64,000 bases of DNA. It comes from Lacibacter sp. H375 (lineage in GTDB: Bacteria > Bacteroidota > Bacteroidia > Chitinophagales > Chitinophagaceae). Shown in pieces: positions 35,053 to 43,172 of this stretch. Made by a program: the position numbers and the translations under genes. Numbering within the stretch: position 1 is the first letter of the stretch; each line of letters starts with the position of its first letter. The notes below the pieces were generated by a model that saw nothing but the letters and a program-made list of their open reading frames with translations, was not told the DNA's origin and made no database searches. Location of the stretch: the NCBI RefSeq assembly GCF_037892425.1, contig NZ_JBBKTT010000001.1, forward strand, positions 434,001-498,000, written 5' to 3'.

Positions 35053-35325
35053 ATGAAGAATGGCTTAAAAACAACATCCATCTGCATGCCAAAGACAACA
35101 CATAAATACACAAACGGAGAAGTAACCATTGTTTGGAAACCCGATACCTGCACACACTCAACTCTTTGCTGGAAAGGATTGAAGGAAGTATTTAATCCAA
35201 AAAAACGTCCATGGATCGAGCCAAATGGTGCGACAACTGATCAAATTATTGAGCAAGTACGTAAATGCCCAAGTGGTGCATTAAGTTATTTTATGAATGA
35301 TGCGGAAGAGGTAGAAAAGGAATAA
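35053..35325 (+). CDS. small (4Fe-4S)-binding protein of the YjdI type
   Basis: This 90-residue protein has a YjdI/Fer4_19-type core: YTNGEVTIVWKPDTCTHSTL, CWKGLKEVFNP, RPWIEPNGA and RKCPSGALSYF. The pattern Cys-x5-Cys and a later Cys-Pro-Ser-Gly are the typical iron-sulfur ligands of this family. A second ATG at 35086 (MPKTTHKYTNGE) is a plausible start, because the conserved part begins there. It may carry an iron-sulfur cluster or act as an electron carrier; the function is unknown. It converges on the next gene with only 3 nt between stops. Confidence 0.85.
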   Translation: MKNGLKTTSICMPKTTHKYTNGEVTIVWKPDTCTHSTLCWKGLKEVFNPKKRPWIEPNGATTDQIIEQVRKCPSGALSYFMNDAEEVEKE

Positions 35326-35328
35326 TTG

Positions 35329-35574
35329 TTATTTCTCGAACCACCACCCCATATTGGTTTTGCTCAACAACCATGTAACAGACATGCCTGCAACCAAAAC
35401 AGAAGAGACCACCATTAATATAATGGCCCGCTTTTTCTTGCGGCGGCGGCTTGTTGAACCGGAAGCATCATAAAACAGGAAGAAACTCCATATCAGGGCT
35501 CCAAAAGCCAGGAAAAAGAAAAACTTGAATAGTTCAAGCCTTGCTGTGTATGCGCCTAAAAGAATGATTGACAT
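35329..35574 (-). CDS. small two-helix membrane protein, unknown
   Basis: This 81-residue protein has two membrane helices (LELFKFFFFLAFGALIWSFF and AIILMVVSSVLVAGMSVTWL) separated by a strongly basic cytoplasmic-like loop with SRRRKKKR. I do not recognise a family. It lies between the converging YjdI-type gene (3 nt away) and the SUI1 gene, whose stop is 77 nt downstream of its start on the same strand. A conserved hypothetical membrane protein is the best call; the ORF is short but has a sound two-helix design. Confidence 0.6.
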   Translation of the reverse strand: MSIILLGAYTARLELFKFFFFLAFGALIWSFFLFYDASGSTSRRRKKKRAIILMVVSSVLVAGMSVTWLLSKTNMGWWFEK

Positions 35575-35651
35575 TACGGGTTAGATGGTTTGGTTGACTT
35601 ATCGTGTTGTTGTAAAAATAAATAAAACCCTGTTTGCTTCAGCAGAAAACG

Positions 35652-35999
35652 TTAGCCGGCCTTTTTTGTTTTACTGTAACCATTCTTGAGTAAGTATTGA
35701 AGTACTTTATCACGGTGGTCGCCCTGCACAATAATTTCACCATCTTTTACTGATCCACCACTACCGCACTGGTTCTTTAATAGTTTACCCAGCTTTTCAG
35801 CATCTTCATCTGTTCCAACAAAACCATCAACCAACGTTACTGTTTTGCCTGCCCTGTGTTTTGTCTCCAGTTTTATACGCAGATTTTGCTGCGCCGGTGG
35901 CAAGGTTTCTTTTGCCTGTTGTTCCTCATCTTCAAAACGGAAATTTGGATCAGTGCTAAAAACAAAACCTCCTCTGTCTGGTTTAAATTTCTTACTCAT
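35652..35999 (-). CDS. SUI1/YciH (eIF1-like) translation factor
   Basis: This 115-residue protein starts MSKKFKPDRGGFVFSTDPNF; the ATG at 35999 is chosen over the upstream one at 36023, which is in the nadC gap. The C-terminal part contains the eIF1 fold: RIKLETKHRAGKTVTLVDGF near residue 55, then GKLLKNQCGSGGSVKDGEII with the Q-C-G-S-G-G-S-V-K-D-G loop, and GDHRDKVLQYLLKNGYS. It could help start-codon selection on the small ribosomal subunit. It follows nadC by 10 nt, so the two are likely in one operon. Confidence 0.95.
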   Translation of the reverse strand: MSKKFKPDRGGFVFSTDPNFRFEDEEQQAKETLPPAQQNLRIKLETKHRAGKTVTLVDGFVGTDEDAEKLGKLLKNQCGSGGSVKDGEIIVQGDHRDKVLQYLLKNGYSKTKKAG

Positions 36000-36009
36000 A
36001 GTTTTTCTT

Positions 36010-36870
36010 TTACTGTTCAACAACTGCTTTTAAACTCAGGTCAAGACTGCGTGCCTGGTGAATGAGTGCACCTACGCTCACATAATCAACACCTGTTGCA
36101 GCATAATCTTGAATGTTCGCAAGATTTATTCCGCCGCTTGCTTCTGTTTCAATTTGTTCACCAATCAACGCAACGGCCTCGTTTAGGTGTTCCGGTGTAA
36201 AGTTATCTAACATGATGCGGTTCACTTTACCTGTTGCCAGTACTTTTTTCACGTCATCCAGGTTTCTTGTTTCCACTTCAATTTTTAAACCCGGTTTTAC
36301 CTGTTGCACATAATTGTATGCTCTTTCAATAGCTGCTTCAATACCCCCACAATAGTCAATGTGATTGTCTTTAAGCATGATCATATCATACAATGCAAAC
36401 CGGTGATTATGTCCTCCACCAATCGCTACCGCTTCTTTTTCGAGCAAGCGAAAGTTAGGTGTTGTTTTGCGTGTATCGAGAATACGTGTTTTGTAACCAA
36501 TTAATTTATCGGAATAAGTTTTTGTGAGTGTTGCAATACCGCTCATACGTTGCATGCAATTCAACACAAGACGTTCGCATTGGAGAATCGTGTGAACAGT
36601 TGCTTCTACTTCAAAAGCAATATCTCCAAACTGCATCAGATCACCATCTTTTTTGTATGGATGAAAAACAATATCAGGTTGCTGAAAACGAAAGATAGTT
36701 TCCGCCACTTTCATACCGGCAAGCACCCCTGCTTCTTTTATCTTCAATATTGCTTTCCCTTTTGCTTCGGGTGAAATACAACTAAGCGTTGAATGATCTC
36801 CTTCACCAATATCTTCTTTTAATGCCGAAGCAATGAGCTGTTGCAACAGTTCATCGTAGTTTGCTACCAT
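36010..36870 (-). CDS. nadC: nicotinate-nucleotide diphosphorylase (carboxylating), quinolinate phosphoribosyltransferase
   Basis: This 286-residue protein is the QPRTase that makes nicotinate mononucleotide from quinolinate and PRPP. The N-terminal domain has ALKEDIGEGDHSTLSCI; the TIM-barrel part has RLVLNCMQRMSGIATLT, ILDTRKTTPNFRLLEKEAVA, GGGHNHRFALYDMIMLKDNH and EASGGINLANIQDYAATGVD. The start at 36870 (MVANYDELLQQLI) matches the usual length better than the longer reading to 36900. nadE is upstream by 4 kb on the same strand. A DUF4783 gene lies on the same strand upstream. Confidence 0.97.
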   Translation of the reverse strand: MVANYDELLQQLIASALKEDIGEGDHSTLSCISPEAKGKAILKIKEAGVLAGMKVAETIFRFQQPDIVFHPYKKDGDLMQFGDIAFEVEATVHTILQCERLVLNCMQRMSGIATLTKTYSDKLIGYKTRILDTRKTTPNFRLLEKEAVAIGGGHNHRFALYDMIMLKDNHIDYCGGIEAAIERAYNYVQQVKPGLKIEVETRNLDDVKKVLATGKVNRIMLDNFTPEHLNEAVALIGEQIETEASGGINLANIQDYAATGVDYVSVGALIHQARSLDLSLKAVVEQ

Positions 36871-36916
36871 AACGCAAACGTACAGGAAATTTTTGTTCAC
36901 TGTTATGCACGAAAAA

Positions 36917-36937
36917 GCCCTCCGTCAATCGGAGGGC
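36917..36937 (-). terminator. terminator between the DUF4783 gene and nadC
   Basis: GCCCTCCG (36917-36924) pairs with CGGAGGGC (36930-36937) around TCAAT and is followed on the minus strand by TTTTTC. It starts 29 nt beyond the DUF4783 stop and 47 nt before nadC. Confidence 0.9.
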
Positions 36938-36966
36938 CCATCGTACTTATCTTCCCGTTTGCCTGA

Positions 36967-37353
36967 TTATTTTTGTTCAAACTCCACACCCTGAATCAAC
37001 TGTTTATCACCTTTTGTACGCATGTAAACAGTGGTGCGATAAGTACCACCTGCTGTTGTTAAGGTACCAATGATAAAGTTTGATGAGGGGTTGCTGCCCG
37101 AGTGTTGTAATTCAAAATTCTTCACCTTGTTCAGGCTGAAGAAATCTTTGATCACGAGCTCTGCTTGTCCTTTACTGAATGCGTTGCTTTTGCCTGGTAC
37201 GGTTACGTCAATTGTGTTATCGAAGTACTTCGACATTTTTTCAACGTTACCCGTTTTGAGGGCAGCAACAATATCATCCTTCTGTGTAAACGAAACCGTT
37301 AGCACAGCCAGGAGAAACAGGATGGTTATTTGTAGAAGGTTATTTGTTTTCAT
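36967..37353 (-). CDS. DUF4783 domain exported protein
   Basis: This 128-residue protein has a signal peptide (LLQITILFLLAVLTVSFTQ) and a DUF4783 domain (DDIVAALKTGNVEKMSKYFD, VTVPGKSNAFSKGQAELVI, FFSLNKVKNFELQHSG, GGTYRTTVYMRTKGDKQLIQ), an NTF2-like small alpha/beta fold. Its role is unknown. DUF4783 genes commonly sit next to nadC in Bacteroidota, as here, but with a terminator between them. It starts 130 nt from the divergent gpmI. Confidence 0.9.
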   Translation of the reverse strand: MKTNNLLQITILFLLAVLTVSFTQKDDIVAALKTGNVEKMSKYFDNTIDVTVPGKSNAFSKGQAELVIKDFFSLNKVKNFELQHSGSNPSSNFIIGTLTTAGGTYRTTVYMRTKGDKQLIQGVEFEQK

Positions 37354-37483
37354 ACCGCTAGGTTTGATTCACTTATTACGAAAAACATGCCATAAAACTA
37401 CTTAACAGACGTATAAAGATAATGATCGGTTGCCTGTGTTCGTAAACGAATGATTTTGACCCAAATAAAGTAATTTTGGCCGT

Positions 37484-39004
37484 ATGACAAAGAAAAAAGC
37501 AATCCTTGTAATAATGGATGGTTGGGGCCTCGGGCAGGTACCCGCCGCAGATGCAATCCAAAACGCCAATGTGCCGTTTGTTAGTAGTCTTTACAGCCAA
37601 TATCCCAATACCACCCTGGTTACCTGTGGCGAAGCCGTTGGTTTACCCGATGGGCAGATGGGAAACAGCGAAGTAGGTCACCTGAACCTTGGAGCTGGCC
37701 GGATTGTGTACCAGGAACTTCAGCGTATTCATGTTGCCGTTCGCAGTGGTGAGTTGGCGGCCAACAAAACCCTCAATGACAGTATTGACTATGCTATCAA
37801 CAATAAAAAAGCACTTCATATTATCGGGCTGGTGAGCGACGGCGGTGTGCATTCGCATACAAGCCACCTGAAAGCTATCACCACTTTGTGTAAAGAGAAA
37901 GGTTTCAGCAATGTATTTTTTCATGCATTTACGGATGGCCGTGATACAGATCCTAAAAGTGGCTTAGCTTATTTAACTGATGTGCAGCAGCATCTTACTG
38001 CAACAACCGGTGTTATAGCTTCTGTTACCGGTCGTTACTATGCAATGGACCGTGACAAACGTTGGGAGCGTGTAAAACTTGCTTATGATGCATTGGTGAA
38101 TGCTGTTGGTGAAAAAACAACAGATGTGCTGAAAGCTGTAGCTGCTTCTTACGAAAGTGGCGTAACAGATGAGTTTATGAAACCGATCATCAACAGCAAT
38201 GCAATCGATTCGTCTATTAAAGATGGCGATGCTGTTATCTGTTTCAATTTCCGTACAGATCGTTGCAGAGAAATAACACAGGTGTTAACACAAATTGATA
38301 TGCCTGAGTTTAACATGAAGAAACTCGATCTTCATTATACCACCATGACGGAGTATGATAAAACATACAAAAACGTTCATGTGATATTTGAAACTGATAA
38401 CCTCAGCAAAACATTAGGTGAAGTATTGGAAGAACAAGGCCGTACACAAATACGTATTGCCGAAACAGAAAAATATCCGCATGTGAGTTTCTTCTTTAGT
38501 GGTGGAAGAGAAAAACCATTTGAAGGCGAAAAACGGATTATGATCCCTTCACCAAAAGTGGCTACTTATGATCTGCAACCGGAGATGAGTGCAGTAGAAG
38601 TAACAGATGCTATTGTTCCGGAAATTGAAGATGAAACGGCTGATTTTATTTGCCTGAATTATGCCAATGCAGATATGGTTGGGCATACGGGTATTTTCCC
38701 TGCAGCAATAAAAGCAGTTGAAACTGTTGATGCTTGTGTGAAGCGTGTGGTTACTGCAGCTTTGAATCATGGCTATACTGTTTTTCTTACTGCTGATCAC
38801 GGCAATGCGGATTATATGATCAATGAAGATGGTACACCTAATACGGCACATACGCTTAATCCTGTTCCTTTGTTTGTGATCGACCGTTCATGGAAAGGAA
38901 CCGTAAAACCCGGGAAATTGGGAGATATTGCACCTTCCATTCTTTCAGTGATGGGCTTGCCGGTGCCAAAAGAAATGACCGGCGATGTATTGATCGATCA
39001 ATAA
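37484..39004 (+). CDS. gpmI: 2,3-bisphosphoglycerate-independent phosphoglycerate mutase
   Basis: This 506-residue protein is a full-length iPGM that interconverts 3- and 2-phosphoglycerate, just before enolase in glycolysis. Motifs include AILVIMDGWGLGQ (metal-binding Asp), MGNSEVGHLNLGAGRIVYQE (catalytic Ser, which is phosphorylated), SDGGVHSHTSHLKAI, FTDGRDTDPKSG, CLNYANADMVGHTG and FLTADHGNADYMI. It is Mn-dependent in other bacteria. Its TAA overlaps the ATG of the next gene (TAATG), so translation of the small membrane protein is probably coupled to it. Confidence 0.98.
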   Translation: MTKKKAILVIMDGWGLGQVPAADAIQNANVPFVSSLYSQYPNTTLVTCGEAVGLPDGQMGNSEVGHLNLGAGRIVYQELQRIHVAVRSGELAANKTLNDSIDYAINNKKALHIIGLVSDGGVHSHTSHLKAITTLCKEKGFSNVFFHAFTDGRDTDPKSGLAYLTDVQQHLTATTGVIASVTGRYYAMDRDKRWERVKLAYDALVNAVGEKTTDVLKAVAASYESGVTDEFMKPIINSNAIDSSIKDGDAVICFNFRTDRCREITQVLTQIDMPEFNMKKLDLHYTTMTEYDKTYKNVHVIFETDNLSKTLGEVLEEQGRTQIRIAETEKYPHVSFFFSGGREKPFEGEKRIMIPSPKVATYDLQPEMSAVEVTDAIVPEIEDETADFICLNYANADMVGHTGIFPAAIKAVETVDACVKRVVTAALNHGYTVFLTADHGNADYMINEDGTPNTAHTLNPVPLFVIDRSWKGTVKPGKLGDIAPSILSVMGLPVPKEMTGDVLIDQ

Positions 39005-39501
39005 TGCAATTCATCAGAACGATAACAGCAATCTGTTTACTCATTGGCTTCAGTTTGCCGATGTTTTCGCCTGTTGTTTTGCAACTCAAACAACTTCATG
39101 TACAACACAAAATGTTGGAGAAACTCGAAAAAGAGCAACTCTTCAGCGTGCGTGTAAAAGCGTCTACCGTTCATTGGGTAAAACCAAAAAAAGAATGTGT
39201 CCTCGGTACGGAAATGTTTGACGTAAAGAAAATAGTAGTTGATGGCGATGATCTTATTCTTACAGGATTGTATGATGCTAAAGAAAAAGAGTTAAAGCGA
39301 ATTATCCGTCAACAATCGGAACAACAATCGAAGCAATCAAAACAAACAGTACAGTTATTATCAGCATTGGCATTACCGGTTGAAGCAGCTAACGTTTTTT
39401 TATATAAAGCCGGAACAGGTATACCAAAAAGCCTGTTCCGGCAATCTTTTTATCACCCCCCTTTCCTGGGTTTTCTTACTCCTCCACCACGATCTGTATA
39501 A
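39004..39501 (+). CDS. small membrane-anchored protein upstream of the heme-type receptor
   Basis: This 165-residue protein starts MQFIRTITAICLLIGFSLPM (one N-terminal membrane helix or uncleaved signal). The middle is a charged region (LKQLHVQHKMLEKLEKEQLF, TVHWVKPKKECVLGTEMFDV), and a Gln/Ser-rich stretch (IIRQQSEQQSKQSKQTVQ) precedes a Pro-rich tail (HPPFLGFLTPPPRSV). The ATG at 39004 overlaps the gpmI stop (TAATG). A longer in-frame reading from 38890 is inside gpmI and is rejected. Proteins of this shape are often found next to TonB-dependent iron or copper receptors, as here; their role is not known. Confidence 0.75.
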   Translation: MQFIRTITAICLLIGFSLPMFSPVVLQLKQLHVQHKMLEKLEKEQLFSVRVKASTVHWVKPKKECVLGTEMFDVKKIVVDGDDLILTGLYDAKEKELKRIIRQQSEQQSKQSKQTVQLLSALALPVEAANVFLYKAGTGIPKSLFRQSFYHPPFLGFLTPPPRSV

Positions 39502-39603
39502 ACACGTTTTAAACAACAGTCTTTGAATATGAACCTGCAATAAGACGCTTAACGTGATCTTGTTGACAGGTAATTGGTATTTATATTTTATCAAACCGAA
39601 CGA

Positions 39604-41886
39604 ATGAGAAAGATAGTATTTGCTTTCCTGGCATGTTCTGCCGGCTTATGTACCCATGCGCAGGAAACAGTAAGCGATAGTGCATCAAAAGAATTATCGG
39701 AAGTGGTGATCAGTGCCAGCAAGTTTCCTGAAAAGAAATTAAACATTGCACAGCGCATTGATGTCATCAGTTCAAAATACATAAGCAGGGTTAACGCACA
39801 GAATACAGGTGATCTGTTGATCAACACAGGAAATGTATTTGTACAAAAAAGTCAGCAAGGTGGTAGCAGCCCGGTTATTCGTGGCTTTGAAGCAAGTCGT
39901 GTCTTGCTGGTGGTAGATGGAGTAAGATTGAATAATCTTATCTATCGTGCTGGTCATTTACAAAATGCCATTACGGTTGACCAGAATATGCTCAGCAGTA
40001 TGGAAGTGTTATACGGACCTGCATCAACTATTTATGGCAGCGATGCATTAGGTGGGGTTGTACATTTTCGTACAAAATCACCTGTGCTTGCAACTGATAG
40101 TAAAAAAATGTTAGTGAGAGGAAGTGGCTTTGCACGTTACAGTTCTGCCAACGGTGAAAAAACAATTCATGCAGATGTAAATCTTGGTTGGAAAAAATTC
40201 GCATGGTTGCAATCATATACCTACAGTGATTTTGGTGATGTAAAAATGGGAAAGAATTATCCTGATGATTATCCAACATTCGGACGCAGAGATTCTTTTA
40301 TGACACGCATCAACGGCATTGATTCCGTTGTAAAAAATCCTGATCCACAGGTACAGAAATTTTCCGGTTACAAGCAATGGGATATGTTGCAGAAACTGTT
40401 GTTCAAACAATCAGAAAAAGTATCGCACATGTTGAATGTACAATATTCCAACACAACGAATGTACCTCGTTATGATCGTTTGCAGGATAAACGCAATGGC
40501 ACGTTACGCTATGCAGAATGGTATTACGGTCCACAAGAGCGTTTACTTACTTCGTATGAATTAAGTATTGGCAAAACAGGTTGGTTCAATAACATTAATC
40601 TCAATGTAAACTATCAGAGCATTGAAGAAAGCCGTTACACAAGAGATTATCGTCGCTATGATCGTTTAGATGGAAGAGTGGAGAATGTGCAGGTAGCAGG
40701 TTTTGTATTAGATACCCGTAAAATCTGGGGCGGTAATGAATTAACATTAGGTGCAGATGGACAGTTCAATACACTTAAATCAACTGCATCAAGAGTAAAT
40801 ATCAATACCGGTGCATCAACTAAACTCGATACAAGATATCCGAACGGAAATAATACACAGCTGAATGCCGGCTTGTTTGCCCAACATGTTTTCAAGTTCA
40901 AAAATAAAAAATGGGTGTTGAATGATGGATTGCGTTTACAAACAATCAGGCTTCATTCAACTATTGCCGACAATTCATTTTTAAATCTACCTTTTACAGC
41001 GATCAATCAAAACAACACAACTGTAACAGGTAACATAGGCTTAGTGTATTTGCCGGTTGCCGGTTCAAAGTTGAGTGCAAATATTGCCAGTGGTTTTCGT
41101 GCACCAAATGTTGATGATCTTGCAAAGATTTTCGAGTCAGCCACAAGCCCAACCATCAGACAATTAGTTGTTCCGAACCCTGCTATTAAACCTGAACGTA
41201 CCTATAATATTGATCTCGGCCTCAGTCAAAACTTCGGAAAGAACATTCGTATTGAAGTAAGTACTTTTTATACCTGGTTCCGTAATGCATTAGTAAAAGC
41301 ACCCTTCCGTTTAAATGGACAGGATTCTGTTTTATATAACGGTGTATTAAGCCAGGTGCTTGCAAATACAAATGCCAACAAAGCAAATTTGTATGGTGTA
41401 TCCGGCGCTGTGTATGCAACTATTGCAAAGTATATCACTTTCAGCAGCCAGATCAATTTTACAAGGGGGCGTTTCGAAACAGACGGTTCAAAAAACTCAT
41501 CGGTATATGAGAAACAAAGCAATGGCAGTTATGCATTGGTGAGTAAAAAAGTTTCATCGAAGCCACTTGACCATATTCCACCTGTGTTTGGTAAAACAAG
41601 TATCAGCTATCAAAAGGATAAGGTGATGGCAGAAGTGTTTGCCTTATACAACGGCTGGAAAAAACTTGATCAGTACAATGCTGATGGAGAAGACAATGCT
41701 CAATATGCAACTGCAGATGGCATGCCAGGTTGGGTTACATTTAACCTGCGTACTTCGTACAGTTTTAAGTTTGCTTCTCTGCAATTTGCAGTAGAAAACA
41801 TCTTGGATCGTAACTATCGATATTTCGCTTCAGGTTTTTCTGCACCAGGTAGAAATTTCATTATTGCAGCGAGAGTCGATTTCTAA
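39604..41886 (+). CDS. TonB-dependent receptor, heme/hemoglobin type
   Basis: This 760-residue protein starts MRKIVFAFLACSAGLCTHAQ (signal). It has a plug domain with LSEVVISASKFPEKK (TonB-box area), VIRGFEASRVLLVVDGVRLN, EVLYGPASTIYGSDALGGVV, and a barrel with SGFRAPNVDDLAKIFES followed about 25 residues later by NPAIKPERTYN. The FRAP...NP pair is characteristic of heme/hemoglobin-type receptors. There is no carboxypeptidase-regulatory domain and no STN domain. It lies 102 nt after the small membrane protein and 11 nt before the PepSY gene. Heme uptake is the most likely role; siderophore uptake is the alternative. Confidence 0.93.
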   Translation: MRKIVFAFLACSAGLCTHAQETVSDSASKELSEVVISASKFPEKKLNIAQRIDVISSKYISRVNAQNTGDLLINTGNVFVQKSQQGGSSPVIRGFEASRVLLVVDGVRLNNLIYRAGHLQNAITVDQNMLSSMEVLYGPASTIYGSDALGGVVHFRTKSPVLATDSKKMLVRGSGFARYSSANGEKTIHADVNLGWKKFAWLQSYTYSDFGDVKMGKNYPDDYPTFGRRDSFMTRINGIDSVVKNPDPQVQKFSGYKQWDMLQKLLFKQSEKVSHMLNVQYSNTTNVPRYDRLQDKRNGTLRYAEWYYGPQERLLTSYELSIGKTGWFNNINLNVNYQSIEESRYTRDYRRYDRLDGRVENVQVAGFVLDTRKIWGGNELTLGADGQFNTLKSTASRVNINTGASTKLDTRYPNGNNTQLNAGLFAQHVFKFKNKKWVLNDGLRLQTIRLHSTIADNSFLNLPFTAINQNNTTVTGNIGLVYLPVAGSKLSANIASGFRAPNVDDLAKIFESATSPTIRQLVVPNPAIKPERTYNIDLGLSQNFGKNIRIEVSTFYTWFRNALVKAPFRLNGQDSVLYNGVLSQVLANTNANKANLYGVSGAVYATIAKYITFSSQINFTRGRFETDGSKNSSVYEKQSNGSYALVSKKVSSKPLDHIPPVFGKTSISYQKDKVMAEVFALYNGWKKLDQYNADGEDNAQYATADGMPGWVTFNLRTSYSFKFASLQFAVENILDRNYRYFASGFSAPGRNFIIAARVDF

Positions 41887-41897
41887 ATCAACAATCA

Positions 41898-42455
41898 ATG
41901 ACCCAGAAAATTGTAAAAAGAACAAGGTGGTATAGAAAGATTCATCGTTGGATTGCATCCGGGCTATTTGTTTTTTTCTTCTTCATTGCCGGAACCGGCT
42001 TGTTGCTGGGCTGGAAGAAAAACAGCCACGGATATCTTCTTGCTGATTCGCATAAAGGTGTAAGTACTGATTCTAAAGATTGGCTTCCGATCGACTCTCT
42101 CCAGTCTATTGCCTTTAAAATATTCAGCGACAGTACACATGCTGTAAATATGCCAACTGTTGAGCGTATCGACATAAGGCCATCGAAAGGAATGGTGAAA
42201 TTTGTTTTCAGTGAAAATTACCTGGCTATTCAGCTCGATTGCACAACAGGAAGCATGCTGCATTTCGAACGGAGAAGAGCCGATTTCGTTGAGCATCTTC
42301 ATGACGGAACTATTCTTGATAATCTATTTAAAAACAAGAGTGGACTGTTCAAACTTTCCTACACCACCATAATGGGTGTAAGTCTCCTTCTCCTTACTAT
42401 TACCGGGTTCTGGCTTTGGTACAACCCAAAACGGATCAAACAAAAGAAACAGTAA
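41898..42455 (+). CDS. PepSY-type transmembrane helix protein
   Basis: This 185-residue protein has two membrane segments, one near the start (RKIHRWIASGLFVFFFFIAG, with the typical W-x-R-x-x-H-R-W leader) and one at the end (TTIMGVSLLLLTITGFWLWY), framing a periplasmic PepSY-like domain (VERIDIRPSKGMVKFVF, DCTTGSMLHFERRRADFVEH, LHDGTI). The His residues in H-R-W and F-V-E-H-L-H-D fit heme ligands of this family. It lies just behind the TonB receptor and is typical of iron/heme acquisition loci, where PepSY proteins may reduce or transfer the metal. The function is inferred from this context. Confidence 0.9.
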   Translation: MTQKIVKRTRWYRKIHRWIASGLFVFFFFIAGTGLLLGWKKNSHGYLLADSHKGVSTDSKDWLPIDSLQSIAFKIFSDSTHAVNMPTVERIDIRPSKGMVKFVFSENYLAIQLDCTTGSMLHFERRRADFVEHLHDGTILDNLFKNKSGLFKLSYTTIMGVSLLLLTITGFWLWYNPKRIKQKKQ

Positions 42456-42471
42456 CAACCTGTTTTTAATA

Positions 42472-42513
42472 TACTGCTGCTTCGCTGTTTTTTTAACAGG
42501 AAGCAGCAGTATT
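42472..42513 (+). terminator. strong terminator after the heme-uptake operon
   Basis: ATACTGCTGCTTC (42472-42484) pairs perfectly with 42501-42513, and inside it CTGTT (42486-42490) pairs with AACAG (42496-42500), giving about 18 bp with one bulged G and a T5 loop. It starts 16 nt after the PepSY stop and isolates the following sigma operon. Confidence 0.92.
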
Positions 42514-42557
42514 TCCAAATAATTTGTCTAAATTGAGGGTTGCAAACCCATCTGTGA

Positions 42558-43142
42558 ATGACTGAGGAAGCACTCTTACAAGCATGTCTGAAAAATCAAC
42601 CCGCCGCACAGCAGGAATTATACAGTAAGTATAGTCCTAAAATGTTGGCTGTTTGTTACCGTTTTGCCCGTAACCGGGAAGATGCGGAAGACATGTTGCA
42701 GGAAGGCTTTATCAGGGTATTCACACAAATTCATCAGTTTCAAAACAAAGGCTCTTTTGAAGGTTGGATCAGGCGTATCATTGTTCACACTTGCATTAAT
42801 CACATCAAAAAACACAAAAAGTTTAATGACAGTGTGGATATTAGCCAGGCACACACGTTGCAGGTTAGAGAAGACAGTGTTCCTTCGATCATTCAGGCCA
42901 AACAGGTAATTGAGTGCATCCGCATGTTGCCCATTGGTTACCGAACGGTCTTGAACCTGTTTGCTATAGACGGGTACTCACATCGTGAAATTTCAACGAT
43001 GTTGGATATTGAAGAAAGCACTAGCCGATCGCAATACACAAGAGCTAAAGCGATGCTGGAACAGATTTTAGTACAGAAAAAAATCATTTTCCGGCCGCAG
43101 AAACAGGGTGAATGGGTGGCAGCAGCCCATGCTCGGTTTTAG
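42558..43142 (+). CDS. ECF RNA polymerase sigma factor (candidate partner of the dual-membrane protein)
   Basis: This 194-residue protein has region 2 (ELYSKYSPKMLAVCYRFARN, REDAEDMLQEGFIRVFTQIH, FEGWIRRIIVHTCINHIKKH) and region 4 (IRMLPIGYRTVLNLFAIDGY, SHREISTMLDIEESTSRSQY). It is an ECF sigma factor of the general Bacteroidota type with no SusC/FecR genes next to it. A strong terminator precedes it, so it has its own promoter region, 44 nt long, with a small GGGTT/AACCC hairpin at 42538-42550. The next gene, 30 nt downstream, encodes a membrane protein with an anti-sigma-like N-terminus, which suggests it is the sigma factor's regulator. Confidence 0.95.
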   Translation: MTEEALLQACLKNQPAAQQELYSKYSPKMLAVCYRFARNREDAEDMLQEGFIRVFTQIHQFQNKGSFEGWIRRIIVHTCINHIKKHKKFNDSVDISQAHTLQVREDSVPSIIQAKQVIECIRMLPIGYRTVLNLFAIDGYSHREISTMLDIEESTSRSQYTRAKAMLEQILVQKKIIFRPQKQGEWVAAAHARF

Positions 43143-43172
43143 TAATCCGTACAACCAAACCAAAAACTGATT

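Noticed and set aside
38890-39003. N-terminal extension of the 165-residue membrane protein
   Set aside because: It runs inside gpmI in another frame, and the ATG at 39004 gives a proper membrane-helix start.
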